Shown: one piece after another, positions 1 through 5,510 of the stretch
Layout: each line of letters opens with the position of its first letter
Numbering within the stretch: position 1 is the first letter of the stretch
Source of the DNA: Reyranella sp.
GTDB taxonomy: Bacteria; Pseudomonadota; Alphaproteobacteria; Reyranellales; Reyranellaceae
Assembly: GCA_004296815.1 (NCBI GenBank)
Contig: SCVT01000520.1
Location: forward strand, 1 to 5,815
DNA length: 5,815 bases
Direction: 5' to 3'
The notes under the pieces: generated by a model
Told to the model about the DNA's origin: nothing
Seen by the model: the letters and a program-made list of their open reading frames with translations, nothing else
Database searches by the model: none
Made by a program: the position numbers and the translations under genes

Positions 1-1
1 C

Positions 2-7
2 TATAAG
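2..7 (+). promoter_or_regulatory. Possible -10 element of the tRNA-Ser promoter
   Basis: TATAAG matches the sigma-70 -10 consensus at four or five positions and lies 20 bases before the mature tRNA 5' end. That would place transcription start near base 14 and give a short leader for RNase P to remove. The matching -35 would lie outside the window, so this rests on one hexamer plus its position. Confidence 0.3.
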
Positions 8-27
8 AGCGGCCGACCGCGCTTCCC

Positions 28-117
28 GGACAGGTGGCCGAGCGGTTTAAGGCACACGCTTGGAAAGCGTGCGTGGTGTAACAGCCACCGCGGGTTCGAA
101 TCCCGCCCTGTCCGCCA
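28..117 (+). tRNA. tRNA-Ser (anticodon GGA), CCA encoded
   Basis: A complete cloverleaf can be read. The 7-bp acceptor stem is GGACAGG (28-34) with CCTGTCC (107-113), discriminator G114 and encoded CCA (115-117). The anticodon stem CACGC/GCGTG (55-59/67-71) closes the loop TTGGAAA, giving anticodon GGA at 62-64, which reads UCC and UCU. The T arm is GCGGG-TTCGAAT-CCCGC (90-106). The long variable arm (about 72-89), itself a GTGG/CCAC hairpin, is the class II feature expected of tRNA-Ser. All stems pair perfectly, so the gene looks functional. A T5 run at 123-127, just after the CCA end, may help end transcription. No integrase or repeated 3' tRNA segment is visible nearby. Confidence 0.98.
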
Positions 118-122
118 GCGGC

Positions 123-127
123 TTTTT
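123..127 (+). terminator. T-run after tRNA-Ser, possible weak terminator
   Basis: Five T residues follow a GC-rich stretch six bases after the tRNA CCA end. CCGC (112-115) and GCGG (118-121) could pair only with a 2-base loop, so a conventional hairpin terminator is not convincing. The opposing gene ends at 142, so some transcription stop here would be useful. Confidence 0.25.
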
Positions 128-141
128 CCAGGCAGCAGATT

Positions 142-966
142 TCAGTTCGGACTCGCCGCGACCTGCGGCGGCGGCGTGAAGACCGTCGGGGGCAGCGTCG
201 GCGTGTTGACGAACGGCGGCAGCGGCGGGTCGGCCGGACGCACCGGCGGCGGCGGCGGCGCGACGTAACCGCCGGTGGTCGGGCCGATCGGATCGGGACG
301 TGGCGGGCCCATGGCATCGACCAGGCTCGCGAGGAGCAAGGGGCTCACTCCGCCCGGCACATTGAACACCTGCGCGAGCAGCCCCTCCATCGATACCGGC
401 ACGACGACCGCTTCCAGCGGCGGCAAACCGTTGGCGAACTCGCGCGCGGGCGCGGTCGGCACCAGCGGTTGCCCGCCGGGCGCCAACGCCTCGAAGTCGC
501 CGGGCGACAGGGTGCGCTGGAGCGGATGCGCGCTCACGAACGGACCGGTCTCAGGAAGCGTCGAACCCGCCTGCACAGCCGGCCCCGGCGACGGACGCGC
601 CGAGCGCAGCGGACCCAGCGTGTCGAGCGGCCCCGTGGCGAGCACCGGCGCAGCGCGTTGCAAGGGTCCGGCGCCCTGCAATGGCCCGCCCGACTCGACC
701 ACGCCGGACTCCGCGCTTGCGGGAGGCGCGATGCGGGCGGCCGCACTGTCGTCTGAGATCGGTTCGGGCTGCGGCGGCTCGAGCTTCGCCGCCGGCGTCA
801 GCGCCTGCAGCGGCGAGTTCGCTTCCAGCGGAGTTGCACCCTGCAGAGGACCCACCCCCTGTCGCGTGGCATTGCTCGACTCATCGGCCCGCGGGAACTG
901 CGCGTGTGCGTCGACGATCGGCAAAAGGGCGAGCGCGGCGAACGCAACGGAAAAGGAAAGGCGCAT
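142..966 (-). CDS. Secreted proline-rich protein with GPLQxA hexapeptide repeats
   Basis: Not a family I recognise. The 274-residue reading starts at ATG 966, which puts a textbook Sec signal peptide first: MRL, a hydrophobic core, and AHA before Q23. An in-frame GTG at 1014 would add 16 residues ahead of the signal peptide; neither start has a clear ribosome binding site. The mature chain is disordered-looking and rich in Pro, Ala, Gly and Leu. It has 6-residue repeats of the form GPLQxA: three units at 39-56, five or six at 94-129 and two at 141-152. A more hydrophobic stretch at about 180-220 may be a small folded or interacting segment. The last 50 residues are proline-rich with PPPPP at 237-241, which would be expected to require EF-P for translation. 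There are no cysteines after the signal peptide. A role in the periplasm, envelope or outside the cell is inferred only from the signal peptide. It is divergent from the TPR gene and convergent with the tRNA. Confidence 0.75.
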   Translation of the reverse strand: MRLSFSVAFAALALLPIVDAHAQFPRADESSNATRQGVGPLQGATPLEANSPLQALTPAAKLEPPQPEPISDDSAAARIAPPASAESGVVESGGPLQGAGPLQRAAPVLATGPLDTLGPLRSARPSPGPAVQAGSTLPETGPFVSAHPLQRTLSPGDFEALAPGGQPLVPTAPAREFANGLPPLEAVVVPVSMEGLLAQVFNVPGGVSPLLLASLVDAMGPPRPDPIGPTTGGYVAPPPPPVRPADPPLPPFVNTPTLPPTVFTPPPQVAASPN

Positions 967-1149
967 GCAGGAGAAACGCTGAATTTCCTTGCTCGGTTGC
1001 CTACAGACATCCACCAGGCGGCGCGATGCGTAACGATGCGAGTGGAACTTTGCGGCTCGTTCTACTTTGAGTCGAAGCGCGAGTTTTTCGCAGCGCCACT
1101 GCCGACGAAAGCTGCGTTTTACGAATCAGAATCAAAAACGGATCACGTT

Positions 1150-1171
1150 TCACCTCGTGCAATCGTGGTGA
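1150..1171. promoter_or_regulatory. Operator-like dyad TCACC-N12-GGTGA
   Basis: The outer five bases of each half pair perfectly, and two further pairs (1156-1157 with 1164-1165) match after one mismatch, making 7 symmetric pairs in a 22-bp site. Size and symmetry fit a dimeric helix-turn-helix regulator. It lies about 95 bases upstream of the TPR start. Function is inferred from symmetry and position only. Confidence 0.3.
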
Positions 1172-1181
1172 TCGTTGTCTG

Positions 1182-1210
1182 CGTTCCACGCGTCGTCTGG
1201 AACGACGCGT
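1182..1210. promoter_or_regulatory. Overlapping, mutually exclusive inverted repeats upstream of the TPR gene
   Basis: ACGCGTCGT (1188-1196) and ACGACGCGT (1202-1210) form a perfect 9-bp stem around the 5-base loop CTGGA. CGTTCCA (1182-1188) and TGGAACG (1198-1204) form a perfect 7-bp stem around 9 bases. The two stems share bases and cannot form together. No U-run follows, so neither is a standard intrinsic terminator. The element ends 54 bases before the TPR start codon and 42 before its ribosome binding site, suitable for a leader switch or a DNA operator. Confidence 0.45.
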
Positions 1211-1264
1211 CGCTTCCTCCCGTTGATGCCGGCACTGGATCAACGAGCGATGGAAGGTCAATTC

Positions 1265-2560
1265 ATGCATCCGTTACCGCGCATTGCCTTCTCCTTCTGT
1301 CTCTCGTCTTTGATCTGCTTCTCTTCGCTCTCGATTGCTTTCGCGAAACCCGATCAGGTCTTGCGCGAAGAAGCCGCCGCCGCGTCCTACTCGCCTTCGT
1401 ACTCGTGTCTTGCCGCCGCCACGTCGCCATCGGTGAGAGTGGTCGCGTGCACGATCGCCATCGACGGCAAGATGGTCGGCGGCGCGGACCTCGCCGCGGC
1501 GTACGTCAATCGCGGCCAGGGCCATCGCTCGGCCGGCGACTCCTCCCGCGCCGCCGCCGACTTCCGCGAAGCCATCCGCCTGCTCGATGGCCTGGGCGAG
1601 CTCTCCGGTGCGCAGCGACTCCACCGCGGCATCGCGCATCACGCCCTGGGCCAGAGCGACCGTGCGCTCGCGGACTACAACGCTGCTATCGAGCTCGACG
1701 CGCGCAATGCGCTAGCCTACGCCGACCGCGCCATCCTGCGCGTGGCCCAGCAGGACCCGCACGGCGCGCTCGCTGATCTCGACCGCGCGCTCAATATCGT
1801 GCCCGACAATCCCGAAACGCTCGCGCTCCGCGCCGAGGTGCTGGCGGCGACGGGCGAGAACGTCCGCGCTCTCACCGATCTCGACCGCGCGATCGCGCTG
1901 GCGCCCAGCAATCCCCGGCTTCTGACCATGCGCGGCGTGGTGATGACGCGGCTCGACGAGCCGGACCAGGCGCTGGAGAACTATCGCGCGGCGCTCACCT
2001 TCGACGAACGCCATATCGAGGCGCGGGTCAATCGCGGCGCCCTCTACGCGCTGCTGGGCGACAACGACAAGGCGATCGCCGACCTCGACATCGCGCTCGA
2101 GATCCAGCCGCAGAACTCCGTGGCGGCCTACAACAGGGGCTACGCGCATTTCGCCAAACGCGACTACGAGCGCGCGCTGGTCGACTATTCGGCGGCGATC
2201 GACGCCAACCCCCGCCTCGGCTGGGCCTTCACCAACCGCTGCCTGACGCGCGTCATCCTGGGCCGCGAGCTGCCGGCCGCTCTCGCCGACTGCGACCAGG
2301 CGCTGAAGCTGATGCCGGGCCATGCCGACACCCGCGAGACCCGCGGCTTCGTCCATCTCAAGCTCGGCGACAACGAGATCGCGCTGAAGGAATACGAGGA
2401 CGTGCTGCGCGAGAATCCCGGCCGGCCGTTGTCACTGTGGGGACGCGCGCTGGCCCGCGCCCGCAAGGGCGACACGCAGGGCAGCGCCGCCGACCGCGAC
2501 GCCGCGCGCGCCCTGTTGCCGAAGGTCGAGCGCGAGTTCGCCGCCTACGGCGTGCGTTGA
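1265..2560 (+). CDS. Secreted/periplasmic TPR repeat protein, ten units
   Basis: The 431-residue product begins at ATG 1265, chosen because GGAAGG (1252-1257) sits 7 bases upstream and because this start gives a proper signal peptide (residues 1-27, likely cut after AFA). An in-frame TTG at 1175 would bury that signal. After a linker with C48 and C62 come ten TPR units. The helix-B core (D-x-x-x-A type) recurs at residues 99, 137, 171, 205, 239, 273, 307, 342, 376 and 410: 34-residue steps with one 38 and one 35. The 15-base string GATCTCGACCGCGCG appears at 1775 and 1877, exactly one 102-base unit apart, hinting at internal duplication. C326 and C343 form a second cysteine pair; together with C48/C62 they could make disulfides in the periplasm. 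Secreted TPR proteins of this kind with an ACTxAI motif are, from memory, common in alphaproteobacteria. TPR folds bind partner peptides, so it is probably a scaffold with no catalytic role; the partner is unknown. Confidence 0.9.
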   Translation: MHPLPRIAFSFCLSSLICFSSLSIAFAKPDQVLREEAAAASYSPSYSCLAAATSPSVRVVACTIAIDGKMVGGADLAAAYVNRGQGHRSAGDSSRAAADFREAIRLLDGLGELSGAQRLHRGIAHHALGQSDRALADYNAAIELDARNALAYADRAILRVAQQDPHGALADLDRALNIVPDNPETLALRAEVLAATGENVRALTDLDRAIALAPSNPRLLTMRGVVMTRLDEPDQALENYRAALTFDERHIEARVNRGALYALLGDNDKAIADLDIALEIQPQNSVAAYNRGYAHFAKRDYERALVDYSAAIDANPRLGWAFTNRCLTRVILGRELPAALADCDQALKLMPGHADTRETRGFVHLKLGDNEIALKEYEDVLRENPGRPLSLWGRALARARKGDTQGSAADRDAARALLPKVEREFAAYGVR

Positions 2561-2578
2561 AGCCAGGGGGACACGACA

Positions 2579-2842
2579 ATGGAGACAATCAGCGAGATCC
2601 AGCTCCTCTTGCGCCGGGTCGGGACCTGCCGCGACAACGCCGCGGTGACGCGCCGCGTCACGCGTGGTTATTCCGCCGAGGCGCGTCGGTCGTTCGAGGA
2701 GCAGACGGCGCGGCTCCATGAGCAGGCCTGCTCGCTGGAAGAGGAAGCTCAGCGCCTCGCCGATCGCCTCGCTTTGTCGCGTCGTCCCGTCGGCAGCCAG
2801 GCCGAGGAGGCCCGGCTCATCCTGTGGCTGGCGCGGGGATAG
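2579..2842 (+). CDS. Small helical hypothetical protein
   Basis: An 87-residue product with ATG at 2579, preceded at 8 bases by AGGGGG (2565-2570), a good ribosome binding site. It starts 18 bases after the TPR stop, so it is very probably its operon partner. No family is recognised. The N-terminal third is basic (RRV, TRRVTR). Residues about 31-66 are charged and helix-prone with heptad-like spacing (SFEEQTARLHEQ, then LEEEAQRLADRL), consistent with a short coiled coil. A short amphipathic end, LILWLARG, follows. It has no signal peptide or membrane segment, so it should be cytoplasmic, unlike the TPR protein beside it. There are two cysteines (17 and 51). The strong ribosome binding site and operon position support a real gene; function is unknown. 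Confidence 0.7.
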   Translation: METISEIQLLLRRVGTCRDNAAVTRRVTRGYSAEARRSFEEQTARLHEQACSLEEEAQRLADRLALSRRPVGSQAEEARLILWLARG

Positions 2843-2851
2843 GCTTCAGGC

Positions 2852-3289
2852 TCAGTTTGTCATCGTGTTGCGCACACGCTCGGAAACGCAGACGTACCAG
2901 TACCAGAGCCCCATGCTGGCGAAGATGGCGGCACTCCTGCCGATCTCCATCGTGGGCACCACCATGTCGAGCGTGATGTTGGGCACGGTCAACATGACGA
3001 GCAGTGACGCCGGCACCAGGGCGGTCAGGATCCAGAGCACCAGGAAGGACCGCCTGAACGTCGCCCTCTTCCGGAACAGCTCGGCGACGACCCAGGCATT
3101 GGCGGCGACGTAGACCACCACCGCCGCGAGGATGATCGCCAGCTGCACGCGCGCCGCCGGGTTCGTCTGCCAGCCCCGCGAGAACTGCGACAGGCCCTGA
3201 ACGAGGTCCACCAGATTGCGGACCAACCCGATGCAGAGGACGACGGCGAGCACCGCCAGCCATCCTCCGATCCCGGACAATTGCGCCAT
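2852..3289 (-). CDS. DUF2569 family integral membrane protein
   Basis: A 145-residue protein starting at ATG 3289, preceded by a GGGGGAAAG ribosome binding site (about 6 bases). An upstream in-frame start at 3343 would add 18 hydrophilic residues overlapping a hairpin and is not preferred. The N-terminal GIGGWLAVLAVVL and the C-terminal LWYWYVCVSERVRNT match what I recall of the DUF2569 (E. coli YdgK-like) family: an IGGWL opening on the first membrane helix and a YxxxSxRVxxTF-type ending. Four membrane segments can be placed at about 8-28, 47-70, 82-103 and 117-133, which is the family's usual size and topology. Biochemical function of the family is not known to me. It is last in the minus-strand gene string, 61 bases after the six-segment membrane gene, and its stop is 9 bases from that of the converging small gene. 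Confidence 0.8.
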   Translation of the reverse strand: MAQLSGIGGWLAVLAVVLCIGLVRNLVDLVQGLSQFSRGWQTNPAARVQLAIILAAVVVYVAANAWVVAELFRKRATFRRSFLVLWILTALVPASLLVMLTVPNITLDMVVPTMEIGRSAAIFASMGLWYWYVCVSERVRNTMTN

Positions 3290-3300
3290 GTCTTTCCCCC
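3290..3300 (-). promoter_or_regulatory. Ribosome binding site of the DUF2569 gene
   Basis: On the minus strand GGGGGAAAG precedes the ATG at 3289 by a few bases and decides this start over the more distant in-frame one. It begins only 3 bases after the inverted repeat at 3304-3347, so folding of that stem could affect ribosome access. Confidence 0.5.
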
Positions 3301-3303
3301 GCT

Positions 3304-3347
3304 CGCCTTGCCGCCGATCGCCGGACGTTCCGCCTCTCGGCAAGGCG
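3304..3347 (-). repeat. Perfect 10-bp inverted repeat between two membrane-protein genes
   Basis: CGCCTTGCCG (3304-3313) and CGGCAAGGCG (3338-3347) are exact reverse complements around a 24-base loop, which could itself form a small CCG/CGG hairpin. The stem begins 3 bases after the stop codon of the six-segment membrane gene and ends just before the ribosome binding site of the DUF2569 gene. No T-run follows on either strand. It may slow or end transcription, protect the upstream message from 3' decay, or control translation of the downstream gene; the sequence does not decide between these. Confidence 0.6.
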
Positions 3348-3348
3348 C

Positions 3349-3373
3349 CGTCAACCCCGCTCCGTGCGCTGCC
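3349..3373. repeat. Direct repeat, copy 1 (tail of the six-segment membrane gene)
   Basis: Matches 4085-4109 at 23 of 25 bases, in the same orientation and frame. It covers the last codons and stop of the membrane gene, encoding RTERG-stop. See copy 2. Confidence 0.7.
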
Positions 3374-4082
3374 GACCGATTTCCCGCACGAGACCGCGCA
3401 GCCACAGGCTGGCGAGGATGGGCATGCCGATCACGCCGAACGCCAACGCCAGCAGTTCGAGCCACGACGAGGCCGTGATCGCGGCGGCGGCGATCACGAC
3501 GGCGACCGCGACCTGGTAGGTCGCGAGCGCCCGTGTGAGCCGGATCCATGGCGCGCCGGCGCCCGCCCGCTCGGCCATCGGCCCGATCAGCAACGATGCG
3601 GCGCCCGACGCCGCGAAGCTGCCGGCGGACAACCACGCGGTGAGCGTGTTGATGCGGGCGAGGAATACGTCCGCCGCGGCTGGATCCTGAAGGACGGCGC
3701 CTGACCTGAAGGTCTGGGCAGCGACCAGCATCTCGACGTCCATCACCATTCCGAGCACGCCCGCCAGCGCGAACAGTCCGATCATCGCGATCGCGCGCGC
3801 GCCACGGGCAGGCGAGAGCCAGGCCGACAGGACGACGCCGAGCAGGGCGATGGCCAGGTCGGCGACGAGGAAAAGGCCGTAGCAGACGGTGTACCAGGCC
3901 CATCGACGCTGCAGCGCCGCCATCAGCTCAGTCGCGGGAACGCCCTCGGCCGTGGTCGGCGCGAGGGTGTAGCCGTAGATCGCGACGGCGGTGCCGAGAA
4001 GCCAGCTCGTCGCCAGGACGATCGCATGCCAACGGGCGAAGGCCTGGAGGCCGCGGCGATCCGCGGTGCTGCTCCCTGTCAT
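3351..4082 (-). CDS. Six-segment integral membrane protein, unknown family
   Basis: A 243-residue protein starting at ATG 4082, 4 bases after the oxidoreductase stop, with GCGGGG about 8 bases upstream as ribosome binding site (inside the upstream gene's last codons). An earlier in-frame start at 4133 lies wholly inside the upstream gene and is less likely. Six hydrophobic segments can be placed at about 18-40, 61-88, 95-115, 141-160, 178-195 and 198-225. The loop between 1 and 2 (residues 41-60) carries the only sizeable polar outer stretch. Acidic residues D75 and D115/E117 lie in or next to segments 2 and 3. No signature of a transporter family is recognised. Position suggests it serves the same pathway as the flavoprotein and hydrolase, perhaps in uptake or as a membrane partner, but this is inference. 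Its last codons repeat those of the upstream gene (see the paired repeats). Confidence 0.8.
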   Translation of the reverse strand: MTGSSTADRRGLQAFARWHAIVLATSWLLGTAVAIYGYTLAPTTAEGVPATELMAALQRRWAWYTVCYGLFLVADLAIALLGVVLSAWLSPARGARAIAMIGLFALAGVLGMVMDVEMLVAAQTFRSGAVLQDPAAADVFLARINTLTAWLSAGSFAASGAASLLIGPMAERAGAGAPWIRLTRALATYQVAVAVVIAAAAITASSWLELLALAFGVIGMPILASLWLRGLVREIGRQRTERG

Positions 4083-4084
4083 GT

Positions 4085-4109
4085 CGTCAACCCCGCTGCG
4101 TCCGCTGCC
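4085..4109. repeat. Direct repeat, copy 2 (tail of the oxidoreductase gene)
   Basis: Matches 3349-3373 with two mismatches (bases 4098 and 4102). It encodes RTQRG-stop at the end of the flavoprotein, against RTERG-stop in copy 1. This copy also supplies the GGGG ribosome binding site of the membrane gene. The two copies are 736 bases apart and precisely bracket that gene. Confidence 0.7.
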
Positions 4110-5508
4110 AGTCGATCTCGACCTGGAGGACATCGTAGTCCTGCAGCGCCTGCCAGTGCCGCTGCAGATCGCCCGCGAACAGGCCGCGCGTCACGCCGGC
4201 CACGAGCCTCGGCACGGCGGTGGTCATGGCATTGATGCTGCTGCCCGAGGGGCCGAAGCTCATCGTGGCGCCGATGCCGAACAGGTGGATGTCGGCCAGG
4301 AACGGCGCAGCGCCGGGCACGCGCTCCTGGAACGCATAGTCGGCGCCGAGATAGGGATAGGCGCCGAGCAGAGGGTCCTCTTCGCCCGCGGGCGGCGTGT
4401 AGCGGTCGCGCCACAGCGCGATGCTGCCCGCGAAGCCCGCCAGCTCGGGCCGCAGCGCCACGTCCTGGCGGATGCCGGTGCCGCAGATCGCATAGTCGGC
4501 ATGGAACGGCCCACGCACGGTCTCGAGCCGGATACGGTCGCCTTCCATGCGCGCATCGGTCCAGCCGCGGCCAAGATGCATGGTGAAGCTCGGATGGGCG
4601 TTGGCCCGCTTGTAGGTGTCGGCCGGGAAGCCCTCGCGGGCGCGCAGGATCGTGCCCATGATCCGCCAGCGCCACTCGTCCGGCATCTCGCCGATGTGTT
4701 TCATGAATCCGGCGAAGGTGAGCCAGCGGTAGCGCTGGTGCAGCGTGGGCTCGGGCTTGCGGACGAACAGGTCGACGTCGGCACCGTGCTCCAGCGCCAC
4801 CGAGGCATTGTCCATCGCCGAGGCGCCGGCGCCCAGCACCGCGACCCTCTTGCCGCGTAAGCGCTCGAAGTCGATCTCCTCGCTCGTATGGGCGCGGCGA
4901 TCGGGCGGCAGCGCGCGCACGAAGTCGGGCATCCACCATTCGCCGGTGCCATCCTGGCCCGTCGCAAGCACGAGCTTGCGCGCCGCCAGCACTTCGCCGG
5001 TCGAGAGCGTGACCAGCAGGCACGGCCCGCCGTCGTCGAGCTTGCCCGGTGCGATCGCGATCGCGGCGACGCGGTTGCGCACTGGCAGGCCCACGACGCG
5101 GCGGAACCAGAGGAGATAGTCGTGCCAGTCGCCGCTCGGGATCATGTAGAGCCGCTCGAAGCTGCCGGCGCCGCGCGTGGCGTCGTACCAGGCCTCGAAG
5201 GTCAGGCTCGGCAGGCCGAGATCGGGGCCGGTCTGGTTCTTGGGGCTGCGGAGCGTCGGCATGCGGGCGTAGGTGATCCACGGCCCCTCGCGACCCTCGG
5301 GCGCGCGGTCGATCAGCAGGATGTTGCGCACGCGGTCGCGCATCAGCGCGAAGCCTGCGGCGAGGCCCGATTGCCCCGCACCCACGATCAGCACGTCGAG
5401 CGCGGGCGCGGCCCGATGGAGCCGCGGCACCATCCACTCGGTGCGCGGATGGGCGGTCATCTCGATCTCGCGCGCGACGCGCGCCTCGAGCGCTTCCAGC
5501 GCGTCCAT
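4087..5508 (-). CDS. FAD/NAD(P)-dependent oxidoreductase, flavin monooxygenase-like
   Basis: A 473-residue flavoprotein of the COG2072 type (flavin-containing monooxygenase/CzcO-like, sometimes labelled K+ transport flavoprotein). The first Rossmann motif GAGQSG is at 43-48, with the strand-2 acid D67 for FAD ribose. LATGQ at 181-185 is the usual ATG motif. The second Rossmann motif GAGAS (226-230), after GKRVAVL, should bind NAD(P)H. A second ATG-like CGTG is at 342-345, and GIGATMSFGPSGSSIN near 411-426 closes the FAD site. The monooxygenase signature FxGxxxHxxxW/F is not intact; only PDRRAHTSE (202-210) sits where it should be, so oxygenation is not assured. Start ATG 5508 lies 2 bases after the hydrolase stop (coupling, no strong ribosome binding site); ATG 5460 is an alternative. 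The frame stays open upstream only as a shadow of the hydrolase gene. Substrate unknown; cytoplasmic. Confidence 0.88.
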   Translation of the reverse strand: MDALEALEARVAREIEMTAHPRTEWMVPRLHRAAPALDVLIVGAGQSGLAAGFALMRDRVRNILLIDRAPEGREGPWITYARMPTLRSPKNQTGPDLGLPSLTFEAWYDATRGAGSFERLYMIPSGDWHDYLLWFRRVVGLPVRNRVAAIAIAPGKLDDGGPCLLVTLSTGEVLAARKLVLATGQDGTGEWWMPDFVRALPPDRRAHTSEEIDFERLRGKRVAVLGAGASAMDNASVALEHGADVDLFVRKPEPTLHQRYRWLTFAGFMKHIGEMPDEWRWRIMGTILRAREGFPADTYKRANAHPSFTMHLGRGWTDARMEGDRIRLETVRGPFHADYAICGTGIRQDVALRPELAGFAGSIALWRDRYTPPAGEEDPLLGAYPYLGADYAFQERVPGAAPFLADIHLFGIGATMSFGPSGSSINAMTTAVPRLVAGVTRGLFAGDLQRHWQALQDYDVLQVEIDWQRTQRG

Positions 5509-5510
5509 CG

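Larger units (their letters stand above)
967..1264. other. Divergent intergenic region between the hexapeptide and TPR genes
   Basis: This 298-base gap is less GC-rich than its surroundings and must hold the promoters of both divergent genes. I see no convincing -35/-10 pair on either strand. It contains a direct repeat CGATGCG at 1024-1030 and 1034-1040 (10-base phase), a tandem GAATCA at 1123-1134, a dyad TCACC-N12-GGTGA at 1150-1171 and overlapping inverted repeats at 1182-1210. Open frames running through it from either side have no ribosome binding site and look like GC-driven extensions. Confidence 0.7.

Noticed and set aside
28..117. tRNA-Ser as an attachment site of an integrated element
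   Set aside because: No integrase, excisionase or second copy of the tRNA 3' end is present in the window.
275..982. Long plus-strand open frame (235 residues) opposite the hexapeptide gene
   Set aside because: It has no good ribosome binding site, and its Ser/Gly/Ala/Pro composition is what the complement of a proline-rich, GC-rich gene gives. The minus-strand frame has a signal peptide and ordered repeats.
1298..1318. Possible lipobox around C18 of the TPR signal peptide
   Set aside because: The residues before the cysteine (LIC) lack the small residue needed at -1, and an AFA signal peptidase I site follows at 25-27.
904..1776. Plus-strand open frame of 290 residues across the divergent region into the TPR gene
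   Set aside because: It becomes an Arg-rich low-complexity stretch exactly where it overlaps the TPR gene, as expected for an out-of-frame shadow in high-GC DNA, and it lacks a ribosome binding site.
1712..2356. Minus-strand open frame of 214 residues inside the TPR gene
   Set aside because: Val/Arg/Gly/Glu-rich antisense translation of TPR codons, with no recognisable motif and no plausible promoter. Its periodicity comes from the TPR units.
2841..2853. Bidirectional terminator between the converging operons
   Set aside because: Only 9 bases separate the stops and I see no stem with a T-run on either strand.
4079..5437. Second minus-strand frame of 452 residues over the flavoprotein gene
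   Set aside because: Arg/Ala/His-rich shadow frame with no domain, whereas the adjacent frame has both Rossmann motifs.
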